Source: Victivallis vadensis (lineage in GTDB: Bacteria; Verrucomicrobiota; Lentisphaeria; Victivallales; Victivallaceae). Taken from it: a stretch of DNA of 64,000 nucleotides. The stretch lies in contig NZ_QEKH01000008.1 of the NCBI RefSeq assembly GCF_003096415.1, positions 62,001-126,000 of the forward strand, given 5' to 3'. The position numbers and the translations under genes were made by a program. How positions within the stretch are numbered: position 1 is the first letter of the stretch; the number at the start of each line of letters is the position of its first letter. The notes under the pieces are model-generated. The model saw only the letters and a program-made list of their open reading frames with translations. It was not told where the DNA came from and ran no database searches. Positions 32,952 through 41,775 of this stretch are shown piece after piece.

Positions 32952-34961
32952 TCACGCCCGGTACAGCACCGTGGCGCCGTTGGGCGGCAGCGTCACGGTG
33001 TCCGCCGCTCCGCCGCCGTTCCAGACATCCTCCATCGCTTCCGGCAGCTTCACCGGCTGCTCTTTCCCGCTCAGATTGTACAGGAAAAAGTAGTCGCCGC
33101 CGGAAACCGCGCTGCGCCGCGCCGCCCGGACCGTCTCCGGCAGGCCGGCCAGCACCGGCTCGACGCCGGATTCTTTCAGCAAAGCCCCGTAGAAGTCGTT
33201 CAGGAACTCCATGCCGGTACGCGCTCCCAGATAGATCACGTTCCCCTTCCCTGCCCGCTTGCGGGTCACCGCCGGAGTTCCCGCATAGAAATCGTCGCCG
33301 TAGACCGCTTCAACCTCCGCGCCTTCGGCGTGGAGCAGCTCCGCGTAATCCGTGACCGGATAGGATTTGCCCTTCCACACGATGCTCTGCCGCGTCGTCG
33401 GCTGCAGGCCGTCGAAATCCTCGCTCCAGACGCCGAACAATTCGCGTCCCGCCGCCCCGCCCGGATTGCCTCCGAGGAAACAGCCGTTGTTTTCATCGAC
33501 GTAGCCGGAAAAGTAGGTTGCCACCAGCGTGCCGCCCTGCTCCACAAAGCTCCGGAACCGCTCCAGCACACCCGGCTTGAACATAAACAGCATCGGCGCG
33601 ACCAGCAGCTTATACCGGCTGAAATCCTGTTCGCTGTCGATCACGGCGAGGTCGATGTTGCAATTCCACAGCGCGCGGTAGTGGCTGATCGCCGTTGCGT
33701 CCCACTGCTTGACCTCCTTGCCGCCCGCGCAGTTGCACTGCTCGAAGGCCCAGTTGGATTCCCAGTCGTAGACGACCGCCGCCTCGGGCTTTTTTGCCGC
33801 GTCGGCCAGCCCGGCGATCCGTTCGAGCTTCTCGCCGTAGGCGGCGACCTGCCGGAACACCATGGTCCGGTCCGTGCCGTCGTGGCCGACCACCGCGCCG
33901 TGGAATTTTTCGCAGTTGTTCCGCCCCTTGCGCCACTGGAAGTACAAGGTGCCGTCCGCGCCGTGGCCGAGCGCCAACAGCATCTCGCGCTCGAATTCGC
34001 CGGGGCGGCGCAGCTTCGGATAGGGCTTGTAGTTCGGGATGCCGGGGCAGGACTCCATCATCACGAACGGCTTGTCCAGCATCGTGTAGTGCATGTCGTG
34101 CAGCAGCGACAGCCAGGCCGCCTCCCGCTCCGTGTCGCCGTCGTACCAGGTCGGGTAGCAGTCGTCGCAGATGAAGTCGCACAGCGGCGCGAATTTCCAG
34201 TAATCCAGCGTCGGGAACAGCCCCATCATATTGGTGGTCACCGGCGCATCCGAAAACTCCCGCACCGCGTCGATCTCCATTCGGAAGAACTCCACGACCG
34301 CATCCGAGCAGAAACGCCGCCAGTCCAGCGCCGCCGCGTCCATCGAGTGGTCGAAAGGCTCCACCTGCTTCCAGTCGGTGAAGGTGTGCCCCCAGAACGC
34401 GGACCAGTACACCTGATTGAGCTTCTCCAGTGTGCCGTACCGCTGTTTCAGGTAATCGTAAAACCGGTTCCGGCAGAGTTCGCACGCACATTCGCCGTGG
34501 TATTCATTGCTGATGTGCCAGCCGCCGAGCGCCGGATGATCCGCATACCGTTCGGCCAGCTTGCGGTTGATGAGCCGGACCCGCTCCCGGAAACCGGGCG
34601 AGGCAAAGCAGCTGTTCTGCCGCACGCCCCACCGCTGCCGCGTCCCGTCCCGGTCCATGCGGCAGCTGTCCGGCCACCGCTGCGCCAGCCACGCCGGCTT
34701 CGATGCAGAGGGAGTCGCGAGAAAAAGTTTTTTGCCGCTTTTTCCGCAACGTTCGAAAATATCGTCGAGCCAGCCGAATTCAAACCGGTCCGGCTCCGGC
34801 TCCAGCTGCGCCCACGAGAAGATCGCCACCGAAAACGTGTTGCAGTGCGCCTCGTCCATCAGCTCGAAATCCCGGTCGACCGTCCCCGGCACGTGCAGCC
34901 ACTGGTCGGGATTGTAGTCGCCGCCGTGCAGAATCCGCCTGAAATTCCTGATAACCGTCAT
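32952..34961 (-). CDS. Family GH42 beta-galactosidase
   Basis: A 669-residue intracellular glycosidase that releases terminal beta-galactose. The N-terminus LHGGDYNPDQWLHVPGTVDRD is the GH42 start; the acid/base Glu is in GWHISNEYHGECACELC and the nucleophile Glu in FVMMESCPGIPNY. The zinc-cluster-like cysteines CACELC are present. The trimerisation domain (VEQGGTLVATYFSGYVDENN) and the C-terminal beta domain complete the family layout. CAGGGGG precedes ATG 34961. No signal peptide. It lies 70 bases behind a DeoR regulator on the same strand and is closed by a strong terminator. Confidence 0.93.
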   Translation of the reverse strand: MTVIRNFRRILHGGDYNPDQWLHVPGTVDRDFELMDEAHCNTFSVAIFSWAQLEPEPDRFEFGWLDDIFERCGKSGKKLFLATPSASKPAWLAQRWPDSCRMDRDGTRQRWGVRQNSCFASPGFRERVRLINRKLAERYADHPALGGWHISNEYHGECACELCRNRFYDYLKQRYGTLEKLNQVYWSAFWGHTFTDWKQVEPFDHSMDAAALDWRRFCSDAVVEFFRMEIDAVREFSDAPVTTNMMGLFPTLDYWKFAPLCDFICDDCYPTWYDGDTEREAAWLSLLHDMHYTMLDKPFVMMESCPGIPNYKPYPKLRRPGEFEREMLLALGHGADGTLYFQWRKGRNNCEKFHGAVVGHDGTDRTMVFRQVAAYGEKLERIAGLADAAKKPEAAVVYDWESNWAFEQCNCAGGKEVKQWDATAISHYRALWNCNIDLAVIDSEQDFSRYKLLVAPMLFMFKPGVLERFRSFVEQGGTLVATYFSGYVDENNGCFLGGNPGGAAGRELFGVWSEDFDGLQPTTRQSIVWKGKSYPVTDYAELLHAEGAEVEAVYGDDFYAGTPAVTRKRAGKGNVIYLGARTGMEFLNDFYGALLKESGVEPVLAGLPETVRAARRSAVSGGDYFFLYNLSGKEQPVKLPEAMEDVWNGGGAADTVTLPPNGATVLYRA

Positions 34962-35031
34962 AGTTTCCCCCTGCGGTATTATGTAATTGATGTTGTGTGA
35001 TTGATTCAGTATATCACCGGAAATCCCGTTT

Positions 35032-35808
35032 TCAAGCCCCGATCGGAACAACCCGGACGCCGAGCCGGGCGATCCGCCGCAATTCCTCGCGATTTTCCGG
35101 CGTCGCCGCCGCGATCAGGATATCGATACGGTTCCAAGAGACCACCCGCGCCATCGCCGGACTTCCGAACTTGCTGCGGTCCGCCAGCAGGATCACCAGC
35201 GAGGCGTGGTCGATCATCGCGCGGATGCAGCCCGCCGCGTCGTCGTTGGTATCCAGACACCCCTCCTCATCCAGTCCGCGCGCCGAAAACACGACGGCAT
35301 CCGCATGGTACTGATTCAGAATCCGTTCGGTGCGGCTGCCCATCACCACCCCGGCCTTCAGGTCGAGCGCACCTCCGGCCAGGATCACCTGAGGACCGCC
35401 CTCCCCCGCCGGGAAACGGCGGCCCAGCAGCTCGCAAAAGCCGATCGAATCGGTGATCACGCAGCCGTCCTTCCACAGGTTCGCCATCGAATTGGTGGTG
35501 GAGCCGCCGTGCAGGAAAGTCACGGAACCGGGCGCGATGAACTCCATCGCCTTTTCCGCCAGCCGCGCTTTCTCCCGGGCAAACCACTGCTCCCGCAGCG
35601 AAAACGGGATCGACTGGCCGACCTCCGCCGGAATGCTCCGCACTCCCCCCCTGACCCGGCGCACGATGTGCCCCTCCGCCAGATGGTTGAAATCCCGCCG
35701 TACCGTGGCCGGACTGGCCCGGAACAACGCCATCGCGGTTTCGGTCGCCATAAACTCATGAGTATCCAGATAGCGCAGGATTTCCGCTTCCCGTTCCGCA
35801 GCCTTCAT
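35032..35808 (-). CDS. DeoR family transcriptional regulator
   Basis: A 258-residue regulator with an N-terminal DeoR helix-turn-helix (EAEILRYLDTHEFMATETAMALFRASPATVRRDFNHL, then IVRRVRGGV) and a C-terminal sugar-phosphate sensor of the ISOCOT fold (TFLHGGSTTNSMANL, VILAGGALDLKAGVVMGS). GGAGGATG stands before ATG 35808. It precedes the GH42 gene and is probably its regulator, responding to a phosphorylated sugar. The region upstream has two TGATCG-containing stretches that might be its sites. Confidence 0.9.
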   Translation of the reverse strand: MKAAEREAEILRYLDTHEFMATETAMALFRASPATVRRDFNHLAEGHIVRRVRGGVRSIPAEVGQSIPFSLREQWFAREKARLAEKAMEFIAPGSVTFLHGGSTTNSMANLWKDGCVITDSIGFCELLGRRFPAGEGGPQVILAGGALDLKAGVVMGSRTERILNQYHADAVVFSARGLDEEGCLDTNDDAAGCIRAMIDHASLVILLADRSKFGSPAMARVVSWNRIDILIAAATPENREELRRIARLGVRVVPIGA

Positions 35809-35834
35809 TCGGCATCCTCCTTTTTTCAAAGTAT

Positions 35835-35862
35835 AGTATACGCCGCCGGGAACAAAATGCAA
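35835..35862 (-). promoter_or_regulatory. Promoter of deoR-GH42
   Basis: Minus strand: TTGCAT (35857-35862), 16-base spacer, TATACT (35835-35840). Just upstream, TGATCGAACGGTCA (35873-35886) is an imperfect palindrome and ATGATCG repeats nearby, possible DeoR sites. Confidence 0.55.
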
Positions 35863-35944
35863 GCCGTTTTATGATCGAACGGTCAATAAAAATGATCGGA
35901 GCGATTTTTTCCGGAAAAAAGCAATAAACGCCCGCTTGTTTTCC

Positions 35945-35973
35945 GGTTTTCCGCTTCTATTTTAGGATATAAT
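35945..35973 (+). promoter_or_regulatory. Likely promoter of the DMT transporter gene
   Basis: A perfect TATAAT at 35968-35973 with a weak -35 (GGTTTT, 35945-35950), about 30 bases before the start codon. Confidence 0.5.
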
Positions 35974-36004
35974 ATGATCAAACAATCACGGAGTATCTTT
36001 CACC

Positions 36005-36907
36005 ATGACCGTCACCGCCTTCTTCCTGATCCTGCTGTCGGTGCTGCTGCATGCCGGCTGGCACTTCCTCGCCAAGAGCCGCAATCCGGTGCCGGCGCTT
36101 TTCCTGCTGGTTTCCGGCTCCGCGTTCCTCGCGACGCTGATCCCGGCGCTCTATGCGGGAGTAGACTACGGCGCCTTGCCCGCAAGATTCTATATCTATG
36201 TATTCTGCGGCGGCGCTTCAGGGGCGCTCTGTTCGACCGGGCTTTCGATCGCGTACCGGCACAGCGGCGTCTCCTTCGCCTATCCGCTGGCGCGGGCGGT
36301 GCCGGTGCTGCTGACCGCACTGGTCACGGTCGTCTTCGGAATCGGGCTGCGCCCCTCCGCCGCCGCCCTCGGCGGGATGGGGCTGATCTTCCTCGGCTGC
36401 CTGCTGATGCCGCTGAAAAAATTCTCCGGCTTCCGGCTCTCCAACTACCTGAATCCCGCCCTCGGCGGCGTGCTGCTCGCGGCGCTCGGCACCACCGGCT
36501 ATACCATCTTCGACAGCGAAGGCATCCGGCTGGTCAACGAATACGGCCATACGGGCCGGGTTGCCGGAGCCGTCGCCTACAGCAATCTGCGCGAACTGGT
36601 GCTGTTTTCACTGTTGAGCCTCTCCATTCTGGTACGGAAACGCAACCGGGCCGACTTCAACCGCGAGCTGTTCCGCCATTGGGAGCCTTATGCCGGCGGA
36701 GTCGCGGCGGCAGCCGCCTATATTCTGGTGATGCTGGCGATGGGCGAAGTCACCAACGTCAGTTTCGTGCAGGCGTTCCGCCAGATGAGCCTGCCGGTCG
36801 GCGTACTGCTCGGCGTACTGATTCTCAAAGAACGCATCACCCGTCCCGAACTGACCGGGCTCATTCTCCTGCTGGCAGGATTGGTGACCGTCGCACTGGG
36901 CCGCTGA
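36005..36907 (+). CDS. EamA/DMT family transporter
   Basis: A 300-residue inner-membrane protein with about ten hydrophobic segments in two related halves (two EamA domains), starting TVTAFFLILLSVLLHAGWHFLAKS and ending ITRPELTGLILLLAGLVTVALG, the usual end of drug/metabolite transporters. The second half has the family pattern SFVQAFRQMSLPVGVLLGVLILKERIT. Substrates range widely in this family and cannot be told. It is divergent from the DeoR gene across about 200 bases; co-regulation is possible. Confidence 0.88.
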   Translation: MTVTAFFLILLSVLLHAGWHFLAKSRNPVPALFLLVSGSAFLATLIPALYAGVDYGALPARFYIYVFCGGASGALCSTGLSIAYRHSGVSFAYPLARAVPVLLTALVTVVFGIGLRPSAAALGGMGLIFLGCLLMPLKKFSGFRLSNYLNPALGGVLLAALGTTGYTIFDSEGIRLVNEYGHTGRVAGAVAYSNLRELVLFSLLSLSILVRKRNRADFNRELFRHWEPYAGGVAAAAAYILVMLAMGEVTNVSFVQAFRQMSLPVGVLLGVLILKERITRPELTGLILLLAGLVTVALGR

Positions 36908-36929
36908 CTGAAAAAAACAATCATGCTGC

Positions 36930-36958
36930 TTGTAATTACCGGTTCCGTATGGTACATT
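36930..36958 (+). promoter_or_regulatory. Promoter of the head-GIN lipoprotein gene
   Basis: TTGTAA (36930-36935), 17-base spacer, TACATT (36953-36958). Confidence 0.5.
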
Positions 36959-37004
36959 GGCAGACATCCGGAAATTTCCGAGTCATCAAAAGAAGGAATG
37001 CACT

Positions 37005-37901
37005 GTGAAGAAACAACTTTTCGCCCTTGCCCTCGTGACCGCCGCGGGCTGTTTTCTGGCCGGCTGCAGCGGCATCGCCGTCATCACCGGCAACGGAATC
37101 ATCACAGAAAAAACCTTCGATCCCGGTGATATTTCCCGGTTGACGACGGCAGGTTACTGGAAAATCACGCTCGATCCGAATGCCGACCGGAATCAATGCA
37201 CCATCGTCATCGATGAAAACCTGCTGGAGGAACTCGCCATCAAATCCGGCAGCGGCCGGTTGCAGGTCACCCCCTTACACAATCTGCAGCCAAGCCGGGA
37301 ACCGCAACTGCGCCTGCAATTAAAACAGATGCCCGAGAAACTGAACTTCTCCGGCATCTCCGACCTCGAAGTCACCGGCAAAATCACCCGGGAAACCGAG
37401 TGGAGCTTCTCCGGCAGCACCACCGCTTCAATTCCCGGATTTGCGGCCCCGGAAATTCAGCTTCAGGCAAGCGGCATCTCCCGGCTCACCCTCGGCGGAA
37501 ATGTCGAAAAAGCCACCGTCCGCACCTCCGGCAGCACGGAATTCACTTTCAACGGCAACATCGGGGAACTTCATCTCGAACAGAGCGGCTGTTCCAGCGC
37601 CACCATCCGGGACTGTGAAACCGCCCGGAAAATGACAGTACACTCCTCCGGCAGCTCAAATTTCACTTTCAGCGGCAATCTTCAGGAACTTTTCATGGAA
37701 CAGAGCGGCTGTTCCAATGCCGCCGTCCGCAGTTGCGAATCCGCTGAAATCCAACTCAGCGGCAGTTGCACCGCAAAGCTCGACGCCGCCAGGCAATTGA
37801 CAGTCCGCGCCGGCGGAGCTTCACAGCTCCTCTACTCCGGCTCCCCGGAATTGCAGGTCCACACTTCCGGCTCCGCCAAAATCAAGAAGCAAAAGCAATG
37901 A
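37005..37901 (+). CDS. Head-GIN domain (DUF2807) lipoprotein
   Basis: A 298-residue lipoprotein with signal ending FLAGC (GTG start at 37005, AGAAGGA upstream). The body is a repetitive beta-helix with the GIN-domain pattern of short turns SGSG, SGIS, SGST. An internal repeat of about 36 residues occurs twice (GNIGELHLEQSGCSSATIRD and GNLQELFMEQSGCSNAAVRS), with Cys at equal positions. DUF2807 proteins are surface or periplasmic proteins of unknown function, often near sensors. It stands alone with its own promoter. The starting ATG at 36957 in the same frame lacks a ribosome-binding site. Confidence 0.8.
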   Translation: MKKQLFALALVTAAGCFLAGCSGIAVITGNGIITEKTFDPGDISRLTTAGYWKITLDPNADRNQCTIVIDENLLEELAIKSGSGRLQVTPLHNLQPSREPQLRLQLKQMPEKLNFSGISDLEVTGKITRETEWSFSGSTTASIPGFAAPEIQLQASGISRLTLGGNVEKATVRTSGSTEFTFNGNIGELHLEQSGCSSATIRDCETARKMTVHSSGSSNFTFSGNLQELFMEQSGCSNAAVRSCESAEIQLSGSCTAKLDAARQLTVRAGGASQLLYSGSPELQVHTSGSAKIKKQKQ

Positions 37902-38056
37902 ACCATCCTGAGAGAGGAACAGTCTGATTGCCATCGTCAGCAAACCGGAAGGGCTCAAAGGCTCCGGCGATTTTTTACGGCCGGGGGTTGCATTTATCGG
38001 AAACCGCAATATCTTAAGGATGGACAGGACAAAACTACGATTCCGGAACGGTTTTC

Positions 38057-38983
38057 ATGGAGCTTCTCGACAAACTTTTCATCCGGCTGCCGGACGGCGA
38101 CAGGTGTGACGACCGGCTCGACCCGGAATTCGATCCGGCGCTCGCCGCCTTCATCGGGTTGCTGCAATCCGGCAGGGGGCGGCTGTTGATCCCCCGCCCC
38201 GACGGGCGATGGGAGAAAACTCCGACCGGCTTCTATCACCTGTTCAGTGAACTCTTTCTGCAGGTCCGGGGCCGCTGCCGCTTCCGCTTCCTGAAACAGG
38301 AGATTGAAATCGGTCCCGGCGATCTGCTGCTGGTTCCGGCGGGCATGGTGCATGAGGAGGAGATCACCTCGCCGGATTGCCGGGAGTTCCGCAACCTGGT
38401 GCTGATGGCGACAGACCGCACGCCGAGCCTGCATCTTGCGTGGTGCCCCGCCCGCGACGGCAAGCTGCCCCGCATCCGCCGGCGTCTGATGCTCGACGGC
38501 AACGCATTTTACGCCGACCTCCTGAAGGCGCTGCCGCTGGCCCGCTCCGGGGATTCCGCCGAAACAGACCGGATCAGCCGCACCCTCGCCGCTGCCGCGC
38601 TCGCCAAGGCGCGCCTCGATTTGCGCGACCGGCCGCAGCCGGCGGAACGGGTTTACGAGCCGGACCCGTCGGTCAATCCACTCTCACGGCAGGCCAAGCA
38701 TTATCTGGCGGATAACTTCCCGACCCGTTTCCCGGACGTGCCGGAAATCGCGCGCGCGGTCGGCTGCACGCCGAACTACCTTTCCACCATCTTCCGGCAG
38801 GACTACGGCATGACCCTCAAGGAGTATCTGAACCAGCTCAAATTCGACTATGCGTGCAGTATGCTCGAAAGCAGCAGCTTCACCATCCCTGAAATTGCAT
38901 TCAGCTGCGGCTTCAGCGATATTTCCTATTTCACCCGGAAGTTCCGGGAGCGTTTCGGGCGCCCCCCGTCATCCTACCGTTAA
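38057..38983 (+). CDS. AraC family regulator of the fructan/sucrose operon
   Basis: A 308-residue regulator. The N-terminal cupin-type sensor (FLQVRGRCRFRFLKQEIEIGPGDLLLVPAGMVHEEE) is followed by two AraC helix-turn-helix units (VPEIARAVGCTPNYLSTIFRQDYGMTLKEYLNQ and FTIPEIAFSCGFSDISYFTRKFRERFGRPPSSYR). It ends 13 bases before the GH32 gene, with the ribosome-binding site AAAGGAG overlapping its stop, so it is in one unit with the GH32 and fructokinase genes that it most likely activates. Confidence 0.9.
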   Translation: MELLDKLFIRLPDGDRCDDRLDPEFDPALAAFIGLLQSGRGRLLIPRPDGRWEKTPTGFYHLFSELFLQVRGRCRFRFLKQEIEIGPGDLLLVPAGMVHEEEITSPDCREFRNLVLMATDRTPSLHLAWCPARDGKLPRIRRRLMLDGNAFYADLLKALPLARSGDSAETDRISRTLAAAALAKARLDLRDRPQPAERVYEPDPSVNPLSRQAKHYLADNFPTRFPDVPEIARAVGCTPNYLSTIFRQDYGMTLKEYLNQLKFDYACSMLESSSFTIPEIAFSCGFSDISYFTRKFRERFGRPPSSYR

Positions 38984-38996
38984 AGGAGTTTTCAAT

Positions 38997-40277
38997 ATGG
39001 CCTATCAGGAACCGGAACGGCAGCAGTTCCACTTTTCCAGCCGCAAAGGCTGGCTCAACGACCCCAACGGCCTCTGCTTTTATCAGGGGACTTACCATCT
39101 GTTCTACCAGCACAACCCGGCGGCGGTCCACTGGGGGCCGATGCACTGGGGCCATGCGACCGGCACCGACCTGATCCACTGGCAGGAACAGCCGATCGCG
39201 CTGTACCCGGATGAATCCGGCACCATGTTTTCCGGCTGCGCCGTGGTCGACGAGCAGAATCTGACCGGCCTCGGAGTCGATCCGGCTTCTCCGCCGCTGC
39301 TGTTCTTCTACACCTGCGCCGGAAAGCCCTTCACCCAGAATCTCGCCTACAGCCTCGACGGCGGCAGAACCGTCGTCAAATACGCCCGCAATCCGGTGGT
39401 GCCGAACCTGCACGGCGGCGAGGAGCGTGATCCCTCGGTCGCCTTCGACCCGGCCTCCGGCACGTGGCGGATGGCGCTCTATCTCGGCGACGAGCGCGGC
39501 GACTTCGCGTTGCTCGAATCCGCCGACCTGCTGAACTGGCGCGAAACCGCTCTCTTCCGGATTCCGAACGGCGGCCGGGAGTGCCCGGAGCTGTTCCAGA
39601 TCGCCGACGAAACTGACGGGAAGCTCCGCTGGGCGATCCTCGAAGCCAACGGCAACTACCTCGTCGGCGACATCGCCGACGGCCGTTTTCAGGTGGAACA
39701 CACCGGAATTTTCATGCACCGCAGCGGCCTCAAGGGGGGATATGCCGGGCAGACCTTCAAAAACCTGCCGGACGACCGCCGCCTCTATATCGCGTGGCAG
39801 CAGGACTATATCCGCGGCGACGCGTTCTCGCAGTCGATGACGCTTCCGGTCGAACTCAAGCTGGTTGGCGGAGAACTGCGGGTCCATCCGGCGGCGGAAA
39901 CCCGGCTGCTGCGCGCCGGCGAAGCACAGCAGTTCCGCGACGTTTCCACCGTGAACGCCGACGGCGAACTGTGGGAGCTGGAGTTTGAAACGCCGCTTCA
40001 CGGCGTCATGCTGAATATCGCCGGGACCGATCTGTGGATCGACTCCGCCGCCGGAGTGCTGCGCTGCAATGCGGGCGAGTATCCGCTTCCGCATACAGAA
40101 AAGCCGTTGCGCTGGCGGGCGTGGCTTGACCGCAATACGCTGGAACTTTTTGAATCCGAAGGGCGCTTCTGGCTGCCGCTCCCGATCCAGCGCCGCCCCG
40201 AACCTGTGATCAGCGTGCCGCAGGGAGGGCCGCTTGCGGCCGTCACGCTCCGGCCGCTGCAAACGATCTGGAGGTAA
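38997..40277 (+). CDS. Family GH32 beta-fructosidase (sucrose/fructan hydrolase)
   Basis: A 426-residue glycosidase that releases fructose from sucrose or fructans. The nucleophile Asp is in GWLNDPNGLC (near residue 20), the transition-state Asp in EERDPSVAFD, and the acid/base Glu in GRECPELFQI. A C-terminal beta-sandwich follows (from about 330). There is no signal peptide, so it works in the cytoplasm on imported oligosaccharide. ATG 38997 follows AAAGGAG by 8 bases. It precedes a fructokinase by 6 bases, a typical pairing for fructose release and phosphorylation. Confidence 0.95.
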   Translation: MAYQEPERQQFHFSSRKGWLNDPNGLCFYQGTYHLFYQHNPAAVHWGPMHWGHATGTDLIHWQEQPIALYPDESGTMFSGCAVVDEQNLTGLGVDPASPPLLFFYTCAGKPFTQNLAYSLDGGRTVVKYARNPVVPNLHGGEERDPSVAFDPASGTWRMALYLGDERGDFALLESADLLNWRETALFRIPNGGRECPELFQIADETDGKLRWAILEANGNYLVGDIADGRFQVEHTGIFMHRSGLKGGYAGQTFKNLPDDRRLYIAWQQDYIRGDAFSQSMTLPVELKLVGGELRVHPAAETRLLRAGEAQQFRDVSTVNADGELWELEFETPLHGVMLNIAGTDLWIDSAAGVLRCNAGEYPLPHTEKPLRWRAWLDRNTLELFESEGRFWLPLPIQRRPEPVISVPQGGPLAAVTLRPLQTIWR

Positions 40278-40283
40278 AACCAA

Positions 40284-41147
40284 ATGAAAACCGCCGCCAT
40301 TGGAGAATTGTTGTTCGACCGCTTCCCCGGCCTCGACCGCCTCGGAGGCGCTCCGGGGAACGTCGCCGCGATGCTCGCGCAGTTCGGAGCGGAGTCCAGA
40401 CTGGTCACCGCCGTCGGCGAAGATGAGCTCGGCAAGCGCGCCGTCCGCGAAATCGCCGCGCTCGGCGTGGACACCGGCTGGATTCAATACAACTCCCATC
40501 CGACCGGCGAAGTGCTGGTCACGCTCGATGCCGCCGGAAAAGCCTCCTACCGTTTCGCGCCGGATTCCGCATGGGACCACCTGAATCTCACGCCTGAACT
40601 CGAAGCCTTCGCCGCCACCCTCGACGCGGTCTGCTTCGGCTCGCTCGGACAGCGCGGAGCTTCGGCGGAGACGATCCGCAAATTCGTCGCCTCCACCGTT
40701 CCCGGCTGCCTGCGCGTTTTCGACGTGAATCTGCGCGCGCCGTGGTACACGCCCGAAATCATCAAAGAGAGCATCAAAATGGCCAACATCCTGAAGCTCA
40801 ACGATGAAGAGTTGCCGATCCTCGCGCAGATCTGCGGCATCGCCCCGGAAAAACTGATTCCGGCGCTGCTCGCGGACAACATCGAGCTGGTCGCCCTCAG
40901 CCGGGGCCCGGAGGGCGCGGACCTCTGCAGCCGCACCGAATTCAACCACGAACCGGCCGCGCCGCTCGAACGCCGGGTCGACACCGTCGGCGCGGGCGAC
41001 TCCTTCACCGCCGTGCTGATCACCGGGCTTCTGAAAAAACTGCCGCTCGCCGTGATCAACCGCCACGCGAACCTGGTCGCCACCTACGTCTGCTCGCAGC
41101 ACGGCGCCACGCCGCAACTGCCCGCCGACCTCACCGTCATCCGGTGA
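40284..41147 (+). CDS. PfkB family carbohydrate kinase (fructokinase)
   Basis: A 287-residue ribokinase-fold kinase. The N-terminal GELLFDRFPG and LGGAPGNVAAMLAQFG match fructokinases; the C-terminal active-site motif is DTVGAGDSFTAVLITGL with the catalytic Asp. It begins six bases behind the GH32 stop, so it most likely phosphorylates the fructose released by that enzyme. The gene is the last of the AraC-GH32-kinase unit. Repeats follow directly. Confidence 0.93.
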   Translation: MKTAAIGELLFDRFPGLDRLGGAPGNVAAMLAQFGAESRLVTAVGEDELGKRAVREIAALGVDTGWIQYNSHPTGEVLVTLDAAGKASYRFAPDSAWDHLNLTPELEAFAATLDAVCFGSLGQRGASAETIRKFVASTVPGCLRVFDVNLRAPWYTPEIIKESIKMANILKLNDEELPILAQICGIAPEKLIPALLADNIELVALSRGPEGADLCSRTEFNHEPAAPLERRVDTVGAGDSFTAVLITGLLKKLPLAVINRHANLVATYVCSQHGATPQLPADLTVIR

Positions 41148-41161
41148 AACCGGTTGCCGGA

Positions 41162-41614
41162 ACTTTGCCTCCGGCGGCCGGGGGCGCTTCGCCCCCCGGT
41201 CCCCCCGACCGGCAAGGTGCCGGCGCCGGGTACCGTTTCGAGCTTTTTGCTGCGCAAAAATCTCAAAACCGGGATTATTAATAATGGGTTGAATTGGCTC
41301 TATGCACATTTTACCGCACCGGCACGTTGCCGGTCGGGGTCAAGGGACGAAGTGCCCTTGCCACCGGAGGTTATTGTGCGCTATGCGCCCTGCTACCGGT
41401 GCCTGATTGAAAATCAGGCCGCATAGCGCACAAGGTCTGGAGGCCGCAAGGCCGCAAGACCCGCCTGCCGCGAAAGCGGCAGGGCCTCCCCGGACGACTT
41501 TGCCTCCGGCGGCCGGGGGCGCTTCGTCCCCCGGTCCCCCCGACCGGCAAGGGGCCGGTGCCGGGTACGGTTTCGAGCTTTTTGCTGCGCAAAAATCTCA
41601 AAACCGGGATTATT
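41162..41614. repeat. Composite palindromic repeats (two module-A copies with modules B and C between)
   Basis: Two 118-base copies (41162-41279 and 41497-41614) differ at only four positions. Each has a G/C hairpin (CCGGGGGCG/GCCCCCCGG) and a hairpin TTTTTGC-TGC-GCAAAAA. Between them 41374-41431 has perfect 14-base arms TTGTGCGCTATGCG/CGCATAGCGCACAA enclosing a second hairpin (GCCTGATT/AATCAGGC), then a G/C stretch with GCCTGCCGC/GCGGCAGGG. No gene is seen in the gap 41148-41775. Confidence 0.85.
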
Positions 41615-41775
41615 GGATTGGCTTATCACGCTGCCGGACTGCAAATCAGGCCGCGATTCGCCCAGAATGATCGGAAAAAATTTAAAAAGGCAGACTGCCC
41701 CCTTTGGAGTGCGGAGATTCATCTGCGCTTTCAAATCGGACATAACCCTCAGGAAAGTCGCAATACGAAACAGCA

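Noticed and set aside
41162-41614. CRISPR array
   Set aside because: Only two long near-identical units with palindromes and no regular spacers; no cas genes in the window.
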